DNA from: Salinivirgaceae bacterium
Lineage (GTDB): Bacteria > Bacteroidota > Bacteroidia > Bacteroidales > SZUA-534
DNA length: 48,453 nucleotides
Assembly: GCA_017527435.1 (NCBI GenBank)
Contig: JAFXQB010000003.1
Span: 1 to 48,453 of the forward strand
Direction: 5' to 3'
Below the pieces are notes generated by a model that was not told the DNA's origin, searched no databases, and worked only from the letters and a program-made list of their open reading frames with translations. Both the position numbers and the translations under genes were made by a program. Positions 18,097-27,280 of this stretch are shown here, piece by piece (positions within the stretch are counted from its first letter, which is position 1; every line of letters starts with the position of its first letter).

Positions 18097-18114
18097 TAAA
18101 CCATTGACAACAAC

Positions 18115-19356
18115 ATGACAAGCATAAGGTGTATAGCGGTCGCTTTGATGATGAGTGCGTGGCTGGGTGCTGCGGCTCAAACACCCGTTGTGGCCACTCT
18201 GCGGGCTTATGTCGAAGGCGATGAAACGTCGCTTCCGGTCATCGAGCTTAACAGCGACGACCGCATTGTGGTTGAGTTCGACTGCCTGACGAGCCACATT
18301 CTCGACCTTGAATACAGCGTCACGCACTGCGACCGCAACGGCCAGCCGTCCGATTTGCAGCCGTCGGAATATTTGAGCGGCTTTGCGGTGAATGCGGTTA
18401 CCGATTACTCGCCATCGTCGGGAACGACAACCGACTACGTCAATTATCGTATCTGCTTGCCTAACAGCGATGTGCAGATGCTGCTCTCGGGCCGTTACAA
18501 TGTGGCGGTTTTTATGGCCGGTCATCCCGACATCATTGTGGCACAAGCGTCAATGCTTGTATATGAGCAACTTGCGGGCATTGAAGCTGAAGTGACCAAA
18601 CCCACAGGCAGCGTTAGCGAGCGCCACGCGCAAGATGTCAGGTTGAGCGTCGACTACAGCGGACTGATGGTGAATGATGTTTTCAACGAATTGAATGTTA
18701 GTGTTTTGCAAAATGGTTGTCCATACACATCGCGAACCGATTTGAAACCGAAGCAGATTGTTGGCAACCGTTTGGTCTATTCCTATGCCGGCGACCTGCT
18801 GATGGCTGGCGGCAATGAGTTTCGCCGTCTCGACCTGCGCTATCTGCGGCAAGCGCCAATCAATTATAACAGAGTTGATTACGTGGCGCCGCATTTTCAC
18901 ATCACGCCGCCCGCCGATGAGAGCCGCGCCTTCAAACCCTATTTTTCCGAAACCGACCAAAATGGACAGTATATAGTTTATGCTCAATCGGTTGCCAACA
19001 ACGATGACCACTACCGCACGGCCGATTACGTTTACGTGCACCCCACGCTCGAAACCGAGCCCGTGCTCGACGGCGATGTGTTTGTGTGCGGCGCGTTCTG
19101 CAACTGGCAGCTCAGCAGCGACAACCAGATGCGCTACAACTTCGCCGCCAAGCGCTATGAAGGCGACCTGCGGCTCAAACAGGGCGTTTACGACTACATC
19201 TACGTTTGCCGCACCTATCACGACGGCAAAGTGGATATGGAACGCTTTGAAGGCTCACATTCGGCCACAGCCAATAATTATCTGTTTTTGGTTTTCTTCC
19301 GCCCGTCAACGGCTGATTACGAGCAACTTGTAGGCGCGGCGTGGATAGGGATGTAA
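18115..19356 (+). CDS. DUF5103 protein, T9SS plug type
   Basis: A 413-residue exported protein with a signal peptide (residues 1-21, ending AAAQ). It shows the DUF5103 layout: an N-terminal beta domain with LNSDDRIVVEFDCL and DLEYSVTHCDRNGQPSDLQPSEYL, then YVNYRICLPNSDVQMLLSGRY, and a C-terminal part with VFVCGAFCNWQ and GVYDYIYV. A family member in Flavobacterium johnsoniae has been described as the plug of the T9SS translocon SprA; the same role here is by homology. It fits the presence of T9SS cargo in the window. It is a single-gene unit, converging on the next gene with 16 bases between. Confidence 0.82.
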   Translation: MTSIRCIAVALMMSAWLGAAAQTPVVATLRAYVEGDETSLPVIELNSDDRIVVEFDCLTSHILDLEYSVTHCDRNGQPSDLQPSEYLSGFAVNAVTDYSPSSGTTTDYVNYRICLPNSDVQMLLSGRYNVAVFMAGHPDIIVAQASMLVYEQLAGIEAEVTKPTGSVSERHAQDVRLSVDYSGLMVNDVFNELNVSVLQNGCPYTSRTDLKPKQIVGNRLVYSYAGDLLMAGGNEFRRLDLRYLRQAPINYNRVDYVAPHFHITPPADESRAFKPYFSETDQNGQYIVYAQSVANNDDHYRTADYVYVHPTLETEPVLDGDVFVCGAFCNWQLSSDNQMRYNFAAKRYEGDLRLKQGVYDYIYVCRTYHDGKVDMERFEGSHSATANNYLFLVFFRPSTADYEQLVGAAWIGM

Positions 19357-19372
19357 GCCTGACGATGCGCTG

Positions 19373-20464
19373 TCAGTATTTGTAATCGTACCGCCCAGCT
19401 TCAATCTCAACCACAGGTCGGCGGCCTGTGATAATATCGTCAACAGCCTTTTTATCAATAAAATACAGAGTTCCTTTCATTGTGCAGCAAAAGAGTGTGC
19501 CGTCGGGCATTACGATGGGCGTTGAGAAGAAGCTGCCTTCGCATTTGATGCTACCCAGAAGCCGCCCGCGAGTGGTGAGCAGATAGATGCTCTTGTCGAT
19601 TCCGGCAATGGCGAAAACCGTGTCGTTGACCATTGCCGGCGACGAAACCACCTTTTTGCCAGTCGACTGACGCACAATGAGTTGGCCGCGGCTATCGAAG
19701 CAATAGATGTAGCTGTCGAACGCACCGAAGACGATATTACTGTCGGGGGTTTGCAGAATTGAGCTGTGAATGCGGCCGCCAACCTTGCGCTGCCAAAGCT
19801 CTCGGCCGAGCGTATCGACAGAGTAGAGCCGCTTGCCGTAGGTACCGGTAACCACCTGATGGTCAAATGTTTTGGCGGGTTTCGAGTGCATAATCCAACC
19901 TTTGGTTTTAAGCTGCGCCTTCAGGTTGGCGTCGGCACCGATGATGCAGAGCCGCTTGCCGTTGCCGCCGATGGCCACAGTGCTGTCGCTCAGAGCCAGC
20001 GGCGAGCCGTGGATGATTTTTCCGCGCACGCGGGCATAATAGAGCGAGTCGGTCTGGCGATTGTAGAACGCCACGCGGCCGCGGCTGGTGCCGAAAGCTA
20101 TCACGTTGCCCAGCTCGGCAGGCTCGGTGAATATTTTGCCGCCGGGCTTAATCCGGCTCACAAAATTGCCGTCTTTATCAAGAAAATAGAAATATCGGTC
20201 GTAGCAGCCAATGGCAATCTGGCCGTCGGTGAGCTGGCGCGGTGTGGCGTGAAACCAGCCCTTGGCGGTGAATGAATTTTTCAATCGTCCCTTGCTGTCA
20301 AACAGATAGACGGTTTTGTTGTGCGATGCAATCACAAGATTTCCTTCGGCGGTGACAATCGGCGTTGAATAGAATTTGCCATCGATTTTCACAACCGTGG
20401 CATCGTCGCCGGCCATCGCGGTCAAGCCGAAAAGGGCTAAAATGGTTGTCAGTATGGTGCGCAT
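19373..20464 (-). CDS. Exported PQQ-like beta-propeller protein
   Basis: A 363-residue protein with a signal peptide (1-18, ending AMA). The body is about eight repeats of some 40 residues built on a pattern such as G-x-I-x-S-x-P...V-x-I-x-G-x-x-D-x-x-x-Y-x-x-D-x-x-G, typical of PQQ-like/quinoprotein propellers (BamB-like fold). No PQQ-binding or catalytic residues can be claimed, so it is more likely a binding or scaffold propeller in the periplasm. It has no operon partner: priA ends 104 bases upstream, the gap holding a CCCGATAG palindrome. Confidence 0.75.
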   Translation of the reverse strand: MRTILTTILALFGLTAMAGDDATVVKIDGKFYSTPIVTAEGNLVIASHNKTVYLFDSKGRLKNSFTAKGWFHATPRQLTDGQIAIGCYDRYFYFLDKDGNFVSRIKPGGKIFTEPAELGNVIAFGTSRGRVAFYNRQTDSLYYARVRGKIIHGSPLALSDSTVAIGGNGKRLCIIGADANLKAQLKTKGWIMHSKPAKTFDHQVVTGTYGKRLYSVDTLGRELWQRKVGGRIHSSILQTPDSNIVFGAFDSYIYCFDSRGQLIVRQSTGKKVVSSPAMVNDTVFAIAGIDKSIYLLTTRGRLLGSIKCEGSFFSTPIVMPDGTLFCCTMKGTLYFIDKKAVDDIITGRRPVVEIEAGRYDYKY

Positions 20465-20538
20465 TTGCTCGTTGTATTAAAGTTTTGCGGGTTTAAAATG
20501 CTTTCAGTTATTCAAATTTCAATCCTTCAATTATTCAT

Positions 20539-20554
20539 CCCGATAGCTATCGGG
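20539..20554. repeat. CCCGATAG palindrome, copy 3
   Basis: CCCGATAGCTATCGGG, a perfect 16-base palindrome 14 bases after the priA stop (minus strand). Confidence 0.75.
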
Positions 20555-20568
20555 GCTTCAATCAATTC

Positions 20569-23034
20569 CTACATCGGGTCAACATTCGCCATTATCATAA
20601 CATTCTTGTATTTAGGCAGTTGCAAGAAGAAATCAATAGCTTGCTGCAACCCGAGTTTCGACTGCATTGTGTCGGCTTTGCTCAGCTTGATGGTGATGTT
20701 CATCAGGTAGAGATTCTGAATGCGGTTGATGGCGGGCGTTGTGGGGCCGAGAGGCGTGATGCCGCCCACTTTGCTCACAAGGCCGAACAGCTCGCGCGCG
20801 CCGTCTTCAACGGTTTGGCGGTCGCGGTGCTTGAGCGTGATGTAGATGAACCGGCACACGGGCGGATAGAAAAACTGCGTGCGCTCGGCCATCTGCGTGT
20901 CGTACATTGCCTGATAGTCGTTGGCCACCACCTGGCGGATGATGCTGTTTTCGGGGTTCGATGTCTGGATAATCACCTTGCCAGTCTTGTCTTTGCGCCC
21001 CGCGCGGCCGCTCACCTGCGCCATCAGCTGGAAGCTGCGCTCGTAGGCGCGGAAATCGGGGAAGCTGAGCATATTGTCGGCGTTCAGAATGCCCACAATG
21101 TTCACGTGGCCGAAATCGAGACCTTTCGACACCATCTGCGTGCCAATCAGTATGTTGATGCGGCGTTCCTGAAAGTCGCGGATGATGTTCTCGCCGCCGT
21201 GCTTGGTGCGTGTTGTGTCGGTGTCGAGCCGGGCGATGTTGGCCTGCGGAAAAATCTGTTTCAGCTCATCTTCAATGCGTTCGGTGCCGAAACCGGCCAG
21301 CCGCATTGTGCTCTGGTGGCAGTGGTCGCACGTGGTGACGGCCGCCACCGAGTAGCCGCAATAGTGGCACACCAGCCGCTCGATGCCCTTGTGATAGGTC
21401 AGGCTCACATCGCAGTGCTTGCATTTGGGCACGTAGCCGCACTCGGTGCACTCAAGAAACGGACTGTAGCCGCGTCGGTTCTGGAACAGAATCACCTGCT
21501 CGTCTTTCGACAGCGCGTTGTCGATTGAACTTAACAACGTCTGGCTGAAACACTGCTTCATCAGCTTTTTGCGGCGTTCGAGCTTGGTGTCAACAATCTC
21601 AATCTCGGGCAGCACCGCCGCGCCGTGACGGTGTGTCAGCTCAACCAGCCCGTAGCGGCCCTGCTTGGCGTTGAAATAGCTCTCGAGCGACGGCGTGGCC
21701 GAGCCCAGCAGCACCTTTGCCTTGTGTTGCATTGCCAGCACCACGGCAAGGTCGCGGGCGTTGTAGCGCGGCGCCGGGTCGAACTGCTTGTAGCTGTTCT
21801 CGTGCTCCTCGTCGACAATCACAAGGCCAAGATTGTCCATCGGCAGGAAAATTGACGAGCGAACGCCCAGAACAATCTGGTAAGGTTCATCCCCATATAG
21901 TTGGTTCTTCCACAACGCGGCCCGTTCGGATGATGAGTATTTTGAGTGATAGACACCAACCTTACCACCAAAATGCCGTTTCAGCCTTTGCACAATCTGC
22001 GTGGTGAGCGCTATCTCTGGCAGAAGGTAGAGCACCCGCCTGCCAGTCTTCAGCGTCTCATCAATCAGGTGAATGTAAATCTCGGTTTTTCCGCTTCCGG
22101 TTATACCGTGCAGCAGCACTGTCTGTTTCGTTTCAAAATGCCGGTGAATCTCGTCGAGCGCCTGCTGCTGGTATGGGTTCAATTCACTTTTTGACTGAAG
22201 GCTGTTCTCTGGCTGCAACCGGGTGGTATCTTCACTGTCTTCAACAAGGAATCCTTTTTCTATCAGCGATTTAATAACCGATGGCGTTGTCGGCACTTTT
22301 TCAATCACAATCTTCATCTGTACCGATTTGCCATTGAATGCGCTGCTTCCTAGAAAACCTGCAATCCAATTGAGTGTGTCATGCTGTTTTTTCGACCGCG
22401 TGAGCAGTGCGAGCATTCGGTTGAGCATGTCGGCGTCGGTTATACGTTCCGACAACCGCACTACTTTCTGCAAGCGCTGTCGCGGCACATCGCGCAACTC
22501 TTCAGTTATCAGCGCGAAATCCTTGTCAACCAGTCGTTTGACTACGGCAATAATATTTTTCAGTTTGGTGATTTTTGCCAACTGCTCAATGGTGGCTTCC
22601 TCATCGCGCGTGAGCACCGCAAACACCGCGCTCTCATCACTGCCAAGCTGGTCGGCCGATGGCTCTTTCTCTCTCACCGGCAGCACCTTCGACTGGCTGT
22701 CGGGGCGCAAACCAACCGGCACGGCGGCCTTATACACATCGCCGATGGGGCACATATAATATGTGGCGGTCCACTGCCAGAGCTCAAGCTGCTTGGCCGT
22801 GATGGTGGGGCGGTCGTCGGAAATGTCGAGTATTGATTTGATTTTGAAGCCTTCAGGCGGTGTTTCGGTCAGGCTGGCGATGATGCCGGTGTAGAGTTTT
22901 TTTTCGCCGAAAGGCACAATAACGCTCTGCCCCACGCGGGCGCGCTCCACCATCGAAATTGGAATCTCGTAGGTGAACACGCCGTCAACCGGGACGGGAA
23001 TCACTATTTCCGCAAATATCGAACGCTCTGGCAT
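20569..23034 (-). CDS. priA: Primosomal protein N', replication restart helicase
   Basis: An 821-residue PriA, which recognises stalled forks and reloads the replisome. The N-terminal DNA-binding domain starts SIFAEIVIPVPVDGVFTYEIP. The helicase core has Walker A GITGSGKTEIY and the DEEH box in IVDEEHENSYK. A zinc-binding insert has eight cysteines in CTECGY, CKHC, CHYC and CDHC. Motif VI is SGRAGRKDKTGKVIIQT. The ATG at 23034 is chosen because family homology begins there; the frame extends 49 codons upstream without resemblance to PriA. Length is somewhat above the E. coli enzyme. Confidence 0.95.
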   Translation of the reverse strand: MPERSIFAEIVIPVPVDGVFTYEIPISMVERARVGQSVIVPFGEKKLYTGIIASLTETPPEGFKIKSILDISDDRPTITAKQLELWQWTATYYMCPIGDVYKAAVPVGLRPDSQSKVLPVREKEPSADQLGSDESAVFAVLTRDEEATIEQLAKITKLKNIIAVVKRLVDKDFALITEELRDVPRQRLQKVVRLSERITDADMLNRMLALLTRSKKQHDTLNWIAGFLGSSAFNGKSVQMKIVIEKVPTTPSVIKSLIEKGFLVEDSEDTTRLQPENSLQSKSELNPYQQQALDEIHRHFETKQTVLLHGITGSGKTEIYIHLIDETLKTGRRVLYLLPEIALTTQIVQRLKRHFGGKVGVYHSKYSSSERAALWKNQLYGDEPYQIVLGVRSSIFLPMDNLGLVIVDEEHENSYKQFDPAPRYNARDLAVVLAMQHKAKVLLGSATPSLESYFNAKQGRYGLVELTHRHGAAVLPEIEIVDTKLERRKKLMKQCFSQTLLSSIDNALSKDEQVILFQNRRGYSPFLECTECGYVPKCKHCDVSLTYHKGIERLVCHYCGYSVAAVTTCDHCHQSTMRLAGFGTERIEDELKQIFPQANIARLDTDTTRTKHGGENIIRDFQERRINILIGTQMVSKGLDFGHVNIVGILNADNMLSFPDFRAYERSFQLMAQVSGRAGRKDKTGKVIIQTSNPENSIIRQVVANDYQAMYDTQMAERTQFFYPPVCRFIYITLKHRDRQTVEDGARELFGLVSKVGGITPLGPTTPAINRIQNLYLMNITIKLSKADTMQSKLGLQQAIDFFLQLPKYKNVMIMANVDPM

Positions 23035-23183
23035 GGCGGTTCCGCTTAAAATCATCTGTTTGAGTACTCGTGTCAATACTTTGTCAGCCACACTTTCCGT
23101 CGGCAATTTTATAATTAGTTGCCTGCAGAAACAAGCATCGAGGTAAAAAGATTTATCAACATGGGCATTTGCCAGACACAAAA

Positions 23184-23213
23184 ACAGCCGGCCTCGTGAG
23201 CGAAACCGGCTGT
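23184..23213 (-). terminator. Terminator of the universal stress protein gene
   Basis: ACAGCCGG (23184-23191) pairs with CCGGCTGT (23206-23213); read on the minus strand the hairpin continues into five T residues. It lies inside the unused upstream extension of priA, which supports the shorter priA start. Confidence 0.8.
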
Positions 23214-23235
23214 CGTATGCGTTGTCCGAGCGTGC

Positions 23236-24084
23236 CTATCTGAAACTTCCGCCGTACTTCACAACCTCACTGTTGCGGTTGATTACAAGGAACGGGATTG
23301 TCTCTTTATAGTCGGGGTTGTCTTTCACCATCTTCTTGTATTTGTTGATGATGATAACCACCAGGTCGGAATCGATGTTCTGGCTGAATCGAAGAATCTC
23401 ATCCTCAAACACCTTGCCTCTTTTTGCAGTCTTGATACCATAAATAATATCCTTCTTATCGAGCAGTTTCTTGGTGAAGTAGATGTTGTTTGCCATATCC
23501 TTCTTCTGATACTCGTCGTCGATGTAAGGCTTGATGATGTTGATGTTGCAGTTGTAGTATTTCGACAGATAGACAACCCATTGCAGAGTTTCCTTCATCT
23601 TCTTGTCATGGTCGAGCGGAACCACAATTTCCTTATAGTAATCGTGAACCGGTGCCACGGCTGTCACAATGAACGGGATGTCGATTACTGACAGGATATC
23701 GGTTATCTCTCTGATTCCAAGAGTTTCTTTCTCGGTCAGCTTGTAGGTTTTGCCGGTGATAACCAAATTGGCGTTGGCGTCTTTCATCAATCCGTCAACC
23801 ACTTTGCTTTTGGTGCCTATTTCCACATCGATGAAAATGGACTGCGGATTAAGGTGGTATTTTTCCACCATTTGATTGGCCGCTTCTTTGATTTTCACCT
23901 TTTCACTTTCGTACTCAGCCTGTTTGGCAGCCTTGCCGAACAATCCCGGGGCTTTAAGGAATCGCACCAGCATAATTTGGTTGTCTACCTCGTTAGCAAG
24001 CAGTATAGCGTGCTGCAGGGCTATCTCGCAAGTCTCGGTATAGTCCCAAGGTATCACAATCACGTCTTTTCTCGTCTTAGCCAT
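23236..24084 (-). CDS. Tandem universal stress protein
   Basis: A 282-residue cytoplasmic protein made of two Usp-type alpha/beta domains: 1-143, starting KDVIVIPWDYTETCEIALQHAILLANEV and containing DANANLVITGK, and 147-282, starting KEIVVPLDHDKKMKETLQWVVYLSKYY. The ATP-binding G-x2-G-x9-G-S/T motif is not obvious in either half, so it may belong to the non-ATP-binding group. Its gene begins 30 bases downstream of the cyclase gene's end, and its -7 element overlaps the cyclase stop. It may thus answer both to read-through and to its own promoter. Confidence 0.85.
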   Translation of the reverse strand: MAKTRKDVIVIPWDYTETCEIALQHAILLANEVDNQIMLVRFLKAPGLFGKAAKQAEYESEKVKIKEAANQMVEKYHLNPQSIFIDVEIGTKSKVVDGLMKDANANLVITGKTYKLTEKETLGIREITDILSVIDIPFIVTAVAPVHDYYKEIVVPLDHDKKMKETLQWVVYLSKYYNCNINIIKPYIDDEYQKKDMANNIYFTKKLLDKKDIIYGIKTAKRGKVFEDEILRFSQNIDSDLVVIIINKYKKMVKDNPDYKETIPFLVINRNSEVVKYGGSFR

Positions 24085-24108
24085 ATCAATAATCTATTGA
24101 ATAATTTA

Positions 24109-24116
24109 CAAAATTA
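24109..24116 (-). promoter_or_regulatory. -7 element of the universal stress protein gene
   Basis: TAATTTTG on the minus strand, 24 bases before the ATG, overlapping the last codon of the cyclase gene. Confidence 0.45.
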
Positions 24117-25979
24117 ATTATTTTTTTCAACTAAACGCCTTATTGCCTCTAATTGATTGTTTTTGTTTACATCGCGCATCTGTTTTGCCGAGTTTGTGAA
24201 GTACTGATGCCCTTCTATAAACTTGATTTGCATTAAGTTCCACTTGTCGATATCATCTTCGATGGCACCGCGCTCACGCAGCTCACGATAGAGATTTCCT
24301 GACACAGGAATGAAATCGGCACGGCCCAGATAGTCCAAATCGGCGTCACAAATTATCTGTTCGAGCAGCGTAACCGGCTTCGGCGGCAGTTTGGTCTTCA
24401 TAATCAGATTGCAGATGAAGTCAATCTGCTCGGGGGTGTAATCATATTTGGGCAGATATTCGCGTGCTATTTCGACGCCGGCTTCCTCATGGTCTTTGTA
24501 TGTGCGGGTGAAACCTGTGTCGTGGAAGAGTGCGGCCGTCTTCAGCAACAGCATCTCTTCATCAGATATGCCCTCGTGGCGACCAATAATCTCAACCTGC
24601 GTGGTCACATCAATGGTGTGTTTCAAGTTGTGATAGTAGAGATTTTTCGGCAATTTTTCTTCGAGCATATTCAGAACAAACTCTTCAATATCGTCGAAGC
24701 GGACAATGCCAAGGCGTGTTTGGAAAGCTTGGTTCGGCTTAACGCCCAGGCCACCTTCCGACAAGTGCGGACGGAAGCCTTCAATCAGGTACATGTCAAT
24801 CTCGCCTTTGTATTTGACAGGCATCTTGCCCCAATATTGGCAGACAAAGTACTCTTTCACAAGCTCGTATGTCATTCCGGTGATATTCACCTTGTTAATC
24901 TGGCCCGATGCCTCCATGCGGCTTGCAATGTTGACGGTGTCGCCCCAGATTTCGAGTTTCTTCTTGTTGCCGGTGTTGTTGCAGAACACAGGACCCGTGT
25001 GAATACCGATTCGCAGATTCCAGCCTTGGTCGTTGCCATACTGCAGCTTCATGCTCTGCATATACTGATACATCTCGAAGGCGGCCAGCACCACCTCAAT
25101 CGGGTTGGTGTGGTTCTTTTGCGGTATGCCGCCGGCACACATATATATATCGCCAATCGATTTGATTTTCTCGATATGGAACTTCTTCACCACCTCGTCG
25201 AAATGGAAGAAGAATCGGTCAAGGTCGTCAATCAGCTGCTCGGCGTTTTCGGTTTTTGAGATGTTCGAGAATCCATGAACGTCAGAGAACAACACGGTAA
25301 CCATCTTGTAGCGGGTAGCCTTCTCTTTGTCCTTCGATTTCTCTTTGAGTTTCTCAAATTCTTCTTTCGGCATATAGTTTGCCACAAGTTCCTCATACTT
25401 CATCTTTTGCGCCTGAAGTTCGTTTGTGCGGTCGGTAATCTCGTTTTCGAGCGAGAGTGTGGTGCGCAGAATCTTCAGCCGGCTCCAGAAGTAGATGGCG
25501 CAAACGGCGGCAATGGCAATCAGTATGGCAACCACGAAATCAACAATTCCGTATGAGCGGCCGTCGGTGAGTTTGATGGTTGTCTGATAGAAAAGGTCTC
25601 CCTCACTGCGGGCCCTAACCACAACTTCGGTTTTGCGCGATGTGAGAGTGAATGTTACCGATGATTTTGTTGACCAGATTGGTTCCTGACCGGCGACGTC
25701 GAAACAGAACTCACTTAACATCAAGCGTGTAATATCGTCGGGTGAAACGGATATGGTTATTTTTTTTGTGCCTGTGTGTTCTGTAAGATTGTACTCAACT
25801 TTTTCACTGTCCGATTCCTTGTCCGGCGACAGCAACACCTTTTCTTCAACAGCCACGCTTACGTCGAGTGTGCCATTTCGTGCTGCCTGCGCTTTGGCGC
25901 TCCATGCCGACAGTATCATTCCTGCCGAGAGTGCCATGCACATTATGATGTTGACGCCGGTATTTTTTTTCGTTGCCAA
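24114..25979 (-). CDS. Membrane-bound class III adenylyl cyclase fused to an HD phosphohydrolase domain
   Basis: A 621-residue protein. Order: signal anchor (12-30), extracytoplasmic beta domain (about 35-142), transmembrane helix (145-165), coiled coil (170-222), class III nucleotidyl cyclase (about 224-400), HD domain (about 445-600). The cyclase has both metal aspartates, D233 (FSDVHGF) and D277 (SIGDIYM), the adenine-selecting pair K273 and D347 (IWGDTVN), and the transition-state residues N350 and R354, so it should be active and make cAMP. The HD domain has H454, H486-D487 (ALFHDTG) and D546, the residues of a metal phosphohydrolase. Both synthesis and hydrolysis of a nucleotide signal in one chain is a reasonable inference. 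Its own promoter lies 64 bases upstream; the stress protein gene follows. Confidence 0.85.
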   Translation of the reverse strand: MATKKNTGVNIIMCMALSAGMILSAWSAKAQAARNGTLDVSVAVEEKVLLSPDKESDSEKVEYNLTEHTGTKKITISVSPDDITRLMLSEFCFDVAGQEPIWSTKSSVTFTLTSRKTEVVVRARSEGDLFYQTTIKLTDGRSYGIVDFVVAILIAIAAVCAIYFWSRLKILRTTLSLENEITDRTNELQAQKMKYEELVANYMPKEEFEKLKEKSKDKEKATRYKMVTVLFSDVHGFSNISKTENAEQLIDDLDRFFFHFDEVVKKFHIEKIKSIGDIYMCAGGIPQKNHTNPIEVVLAAFEMYQYMQSMKLQYGNDQGWNLRIGIHTGPVFCNNTGNKKKLEIWGDTVNIASRMEASGQINKVNITGMTYELVKEYFVCQYWGKMPVKYKGEIDMYLIEGFRPHLSEGGLGVKPNQAFQTRLGIVRFDDIEEFVLNMLEEKLPKNLYYHNLKHTIDVTTQVEIIGRHEGISDEEMLLLKTAALFHDTGFTRTYKDHEEAGVEIAREYLPKYDYTPEQIDFICNLIMKTKLPPKPVTLLEQIICDADLDYLGRADFIPVSGNLYRELRERGAIEDDIDKWNLMQIKFIEGHQYFTNSAKQMRDVNKNNQLEAIRRLVEKNN

Positions 25980-26043
25980 TTGTATCTAATTTATTGCCTA
26001 AAAGCGTTTCAAGTTATAAATTTATCGGTTTGCCAAACCGAAC

Positions 26044-26051
26044 CAAAGATA
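26044..26051 (-). promoter_or_regulatory. -7 element of the cyclase-HD gene
   Basis: TATCTTTG on the minus strand, an exact TAnnTTTG match, 64 bases before the ATG. Confidence 0.55.
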
Positions 26052-26280
26052 TTAAATTTTGTTTAGTTTAATAAACGACACAAAATATGCGGCAAACGTA
26101 ACTATTTTTTTGACAAGCAGCCAGAAGTAACGCTTCCGGCCCGGTTGCCCGACAATTATGCCACCTTTTATACAACGAATTGTAACACAACATATTGTAT
26201 ACAAAAAGCTGTTTATTGTTGACAAAATCCATCCGATGGGTAATTTTGCACGAAAATTGAGTGAAAACGCGAATGACATT

Positions 26281-26288
26281 CATTTTTG
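26281..26288 (+). promoter_or_regulatory. ribF: -7-like element three bases before ribF
   Basis: CATTTTTG differs from TAnnTTTG at its first base. CAC separates it from the ribF ATG, the same layout as at recF, suggesting a leaderless transcript. Confidence 0.45.
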
Positions 26289-26291
26289 CAC

Positions 26292-27218
26292 ATGCAGACA
26301 AGTAACAGCATAGAGAATCTGAATATTAGCAAGCCTGTTGTCACCATCGGGTCGTTCGATGGTGTGCACCGCGGCCACCGTGAAGTGCTCCGCCAACTCA
26401 CCGACTACGCGCGGCAGACGAGCGGCAGTAGCGTTGTTCTGACTTTCTGGCCGCATCCGTCAGCAGTTCTCAACCCTAACAGCAAGCCCGCACTTCTGTC
26501 AACCATCGATGAGAAGAGCCAACTGCTGGCCGAAACCGGCATCGACTGGCTCATTACTCTGCCATTCACCAAAGAGTTTTCGCAGATGGAATACGACCGG
26601 TTTGTAACCGATTGTCTGGTAGAAAAGCTGCATATCGACACGTTGTTTGTGGGTTACGACAACAAGGTGGGCCGTAACGGACGCGGGCAATATGCCGAAG
26701 TTGAAGCACTGTCACGGCAGCTGGGGTTCAAAATTAAACAACTCTCGATGCTGGCATCCGATGCGGCGCCAATCAGTTCCACTGCCATTCGCAACTTGCT
26801 GTCGGACGGCAGAGTGGTTGAAGCCAACCAGCTGTTGGGGCGTCCTTATTGCCTTGCCGGCAAAGTGGTGAGCGGCAACCATATCGGCACCACACTTGGT
26901 TTCCCCACTGCCAATATCGAACCAGACCCATGCAAGTTTGTGCCTGGCAACGGCGCCTATGCCATAAGAGCCATTGCCAATAATCAGGAATACTACGGTA
27001 TGCTAAACATCGGCAACCGTCCGACCATCAATAACAATACCGAACAGCCCACCATTGAAGCCCACCTATTCAATTTCAGTGGCAACTTGTACGGTCAAAC
27101 TGTCAGCGTATATTTTATTGAGAAAATCCGCAACGAACGGCAATTTGCCAGTCTTGACGAACTGCGCGCCCAACTCTACGCCGACCGCCAAACCGTGCAG
27201 AACTGGTTTGCCGTCTGA
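26292..27218 (+). CDS. ribF: Bifunctional riboflavin kinase / FAD synthetase
   Basis: A 308-residue RibF. The N-terminal FMN adenylyltransferase domain has GSFDGVHRGH (20-29), the nucleotidyl-transfer signature, and ISSTAIRNLLSDG at its end. The C-terminal riboflavin kinase domain has LGFPTANI with the metal-binding PTAN motif and the YYGMLNIGNRPT strand. It makes FMN and then FAD from riboflavin in the cytoplasm. In the kinase motif the usual GR before xLGFPTAN reads GT here. I start at the ATG at 26292 rather than the TTG six bases upstream. It converges on the DUF4468 gene across a shared terminator. Confidence 0.95.
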   Translation: MQTSNSIENLNISKPVVTIGSFDGVHRGHREVLRQLTDYARQTSGSSVVLTFWPHPSAVLNPNSKPALLSTIDEKSQLLAETGIDWLITLPFTKEFSQMEYDRFVTDCLVEKLHIDTLFVGYDNKVGRNGRGQYAEVEALSRQLGFKIKQLSMLASDAAPISSTAIRNLLSDGRVVEANQLLGRPYCLAGKVVSGNHIGTTLGFPTANIEPDPCKFVPGNGAYAIRAIANNQEYYGMLNIGNRPTINNNTEQPTIEAHLFNFSGNLYGQTVSVYFIEKIRNERQFASLDELRAQLYADRQTVQNWFAV

Positions 27219-27228
27219 TAGCCACAAA

Positions 27229-27259
27229 AAAAGGCGATAGCCTGAAACCACCGCCTTTT
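27229..27259. terminator. Bidirectional terminator between ribF and the DUF4468 gene
   Basis: AAAAGGCG (27229-27236) pairs with CGCCTTTT (27252-27259), flanked by A on the left and T on the right, so it can serve both converging genes. Confidence 0.7.
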
Positions 27260-27280
27260 GATTTTAGTCAAAGTGCAAAA

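Larger units (their letters stand above)
17782..18114. other. Divergent intergenic region between dapL and the DUF5103 gene
   Basis: 333 bases. The element shared with purF lies at 17890-17980, and a -7 element for the plus-strand gene at 18089-18096. The rest (17782-17890 and 17985-18085) is AT-rich without a structure or peptide I can support; I looked for a lysine riboswitch and saw none. Confidence 0.65.
25980..26291. other. Divergent intergenic region between the cyclase gene and ribF
   Basis: 312 bases. -7 elements for both directions are at 26044-26051 and 26281-26288. Between them, 7-base arms TATACAA (26169-26175) and TTGTATA (26195-26201) form a weak inverted repeat. No FMN riboswitch features precede ribF, and no other gene is evident. 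Confidence 0.6.

Noticed and set aside
22981..23181. Upstream extension of priA by 49 codons.
   Set aside because: The extra sequence has no resemblance to PriA and overlaps the terminator of the stress protein gene region; homology begins at the ATG at 23034.
26169..26201. TATACAA/TTGTATA inverted repeat as an operator.
   Set aside because: Seven-base arms in AT-rich sequence with a 19-base spacer can occur by chance; no second copy seen.
25980..26291. FMN riboswitch before ribF.
   Set aside because: The conserved FMN-element blocks are not seen and the -7 box sits three bases from the start codon, leaving no room for a leader RNA.
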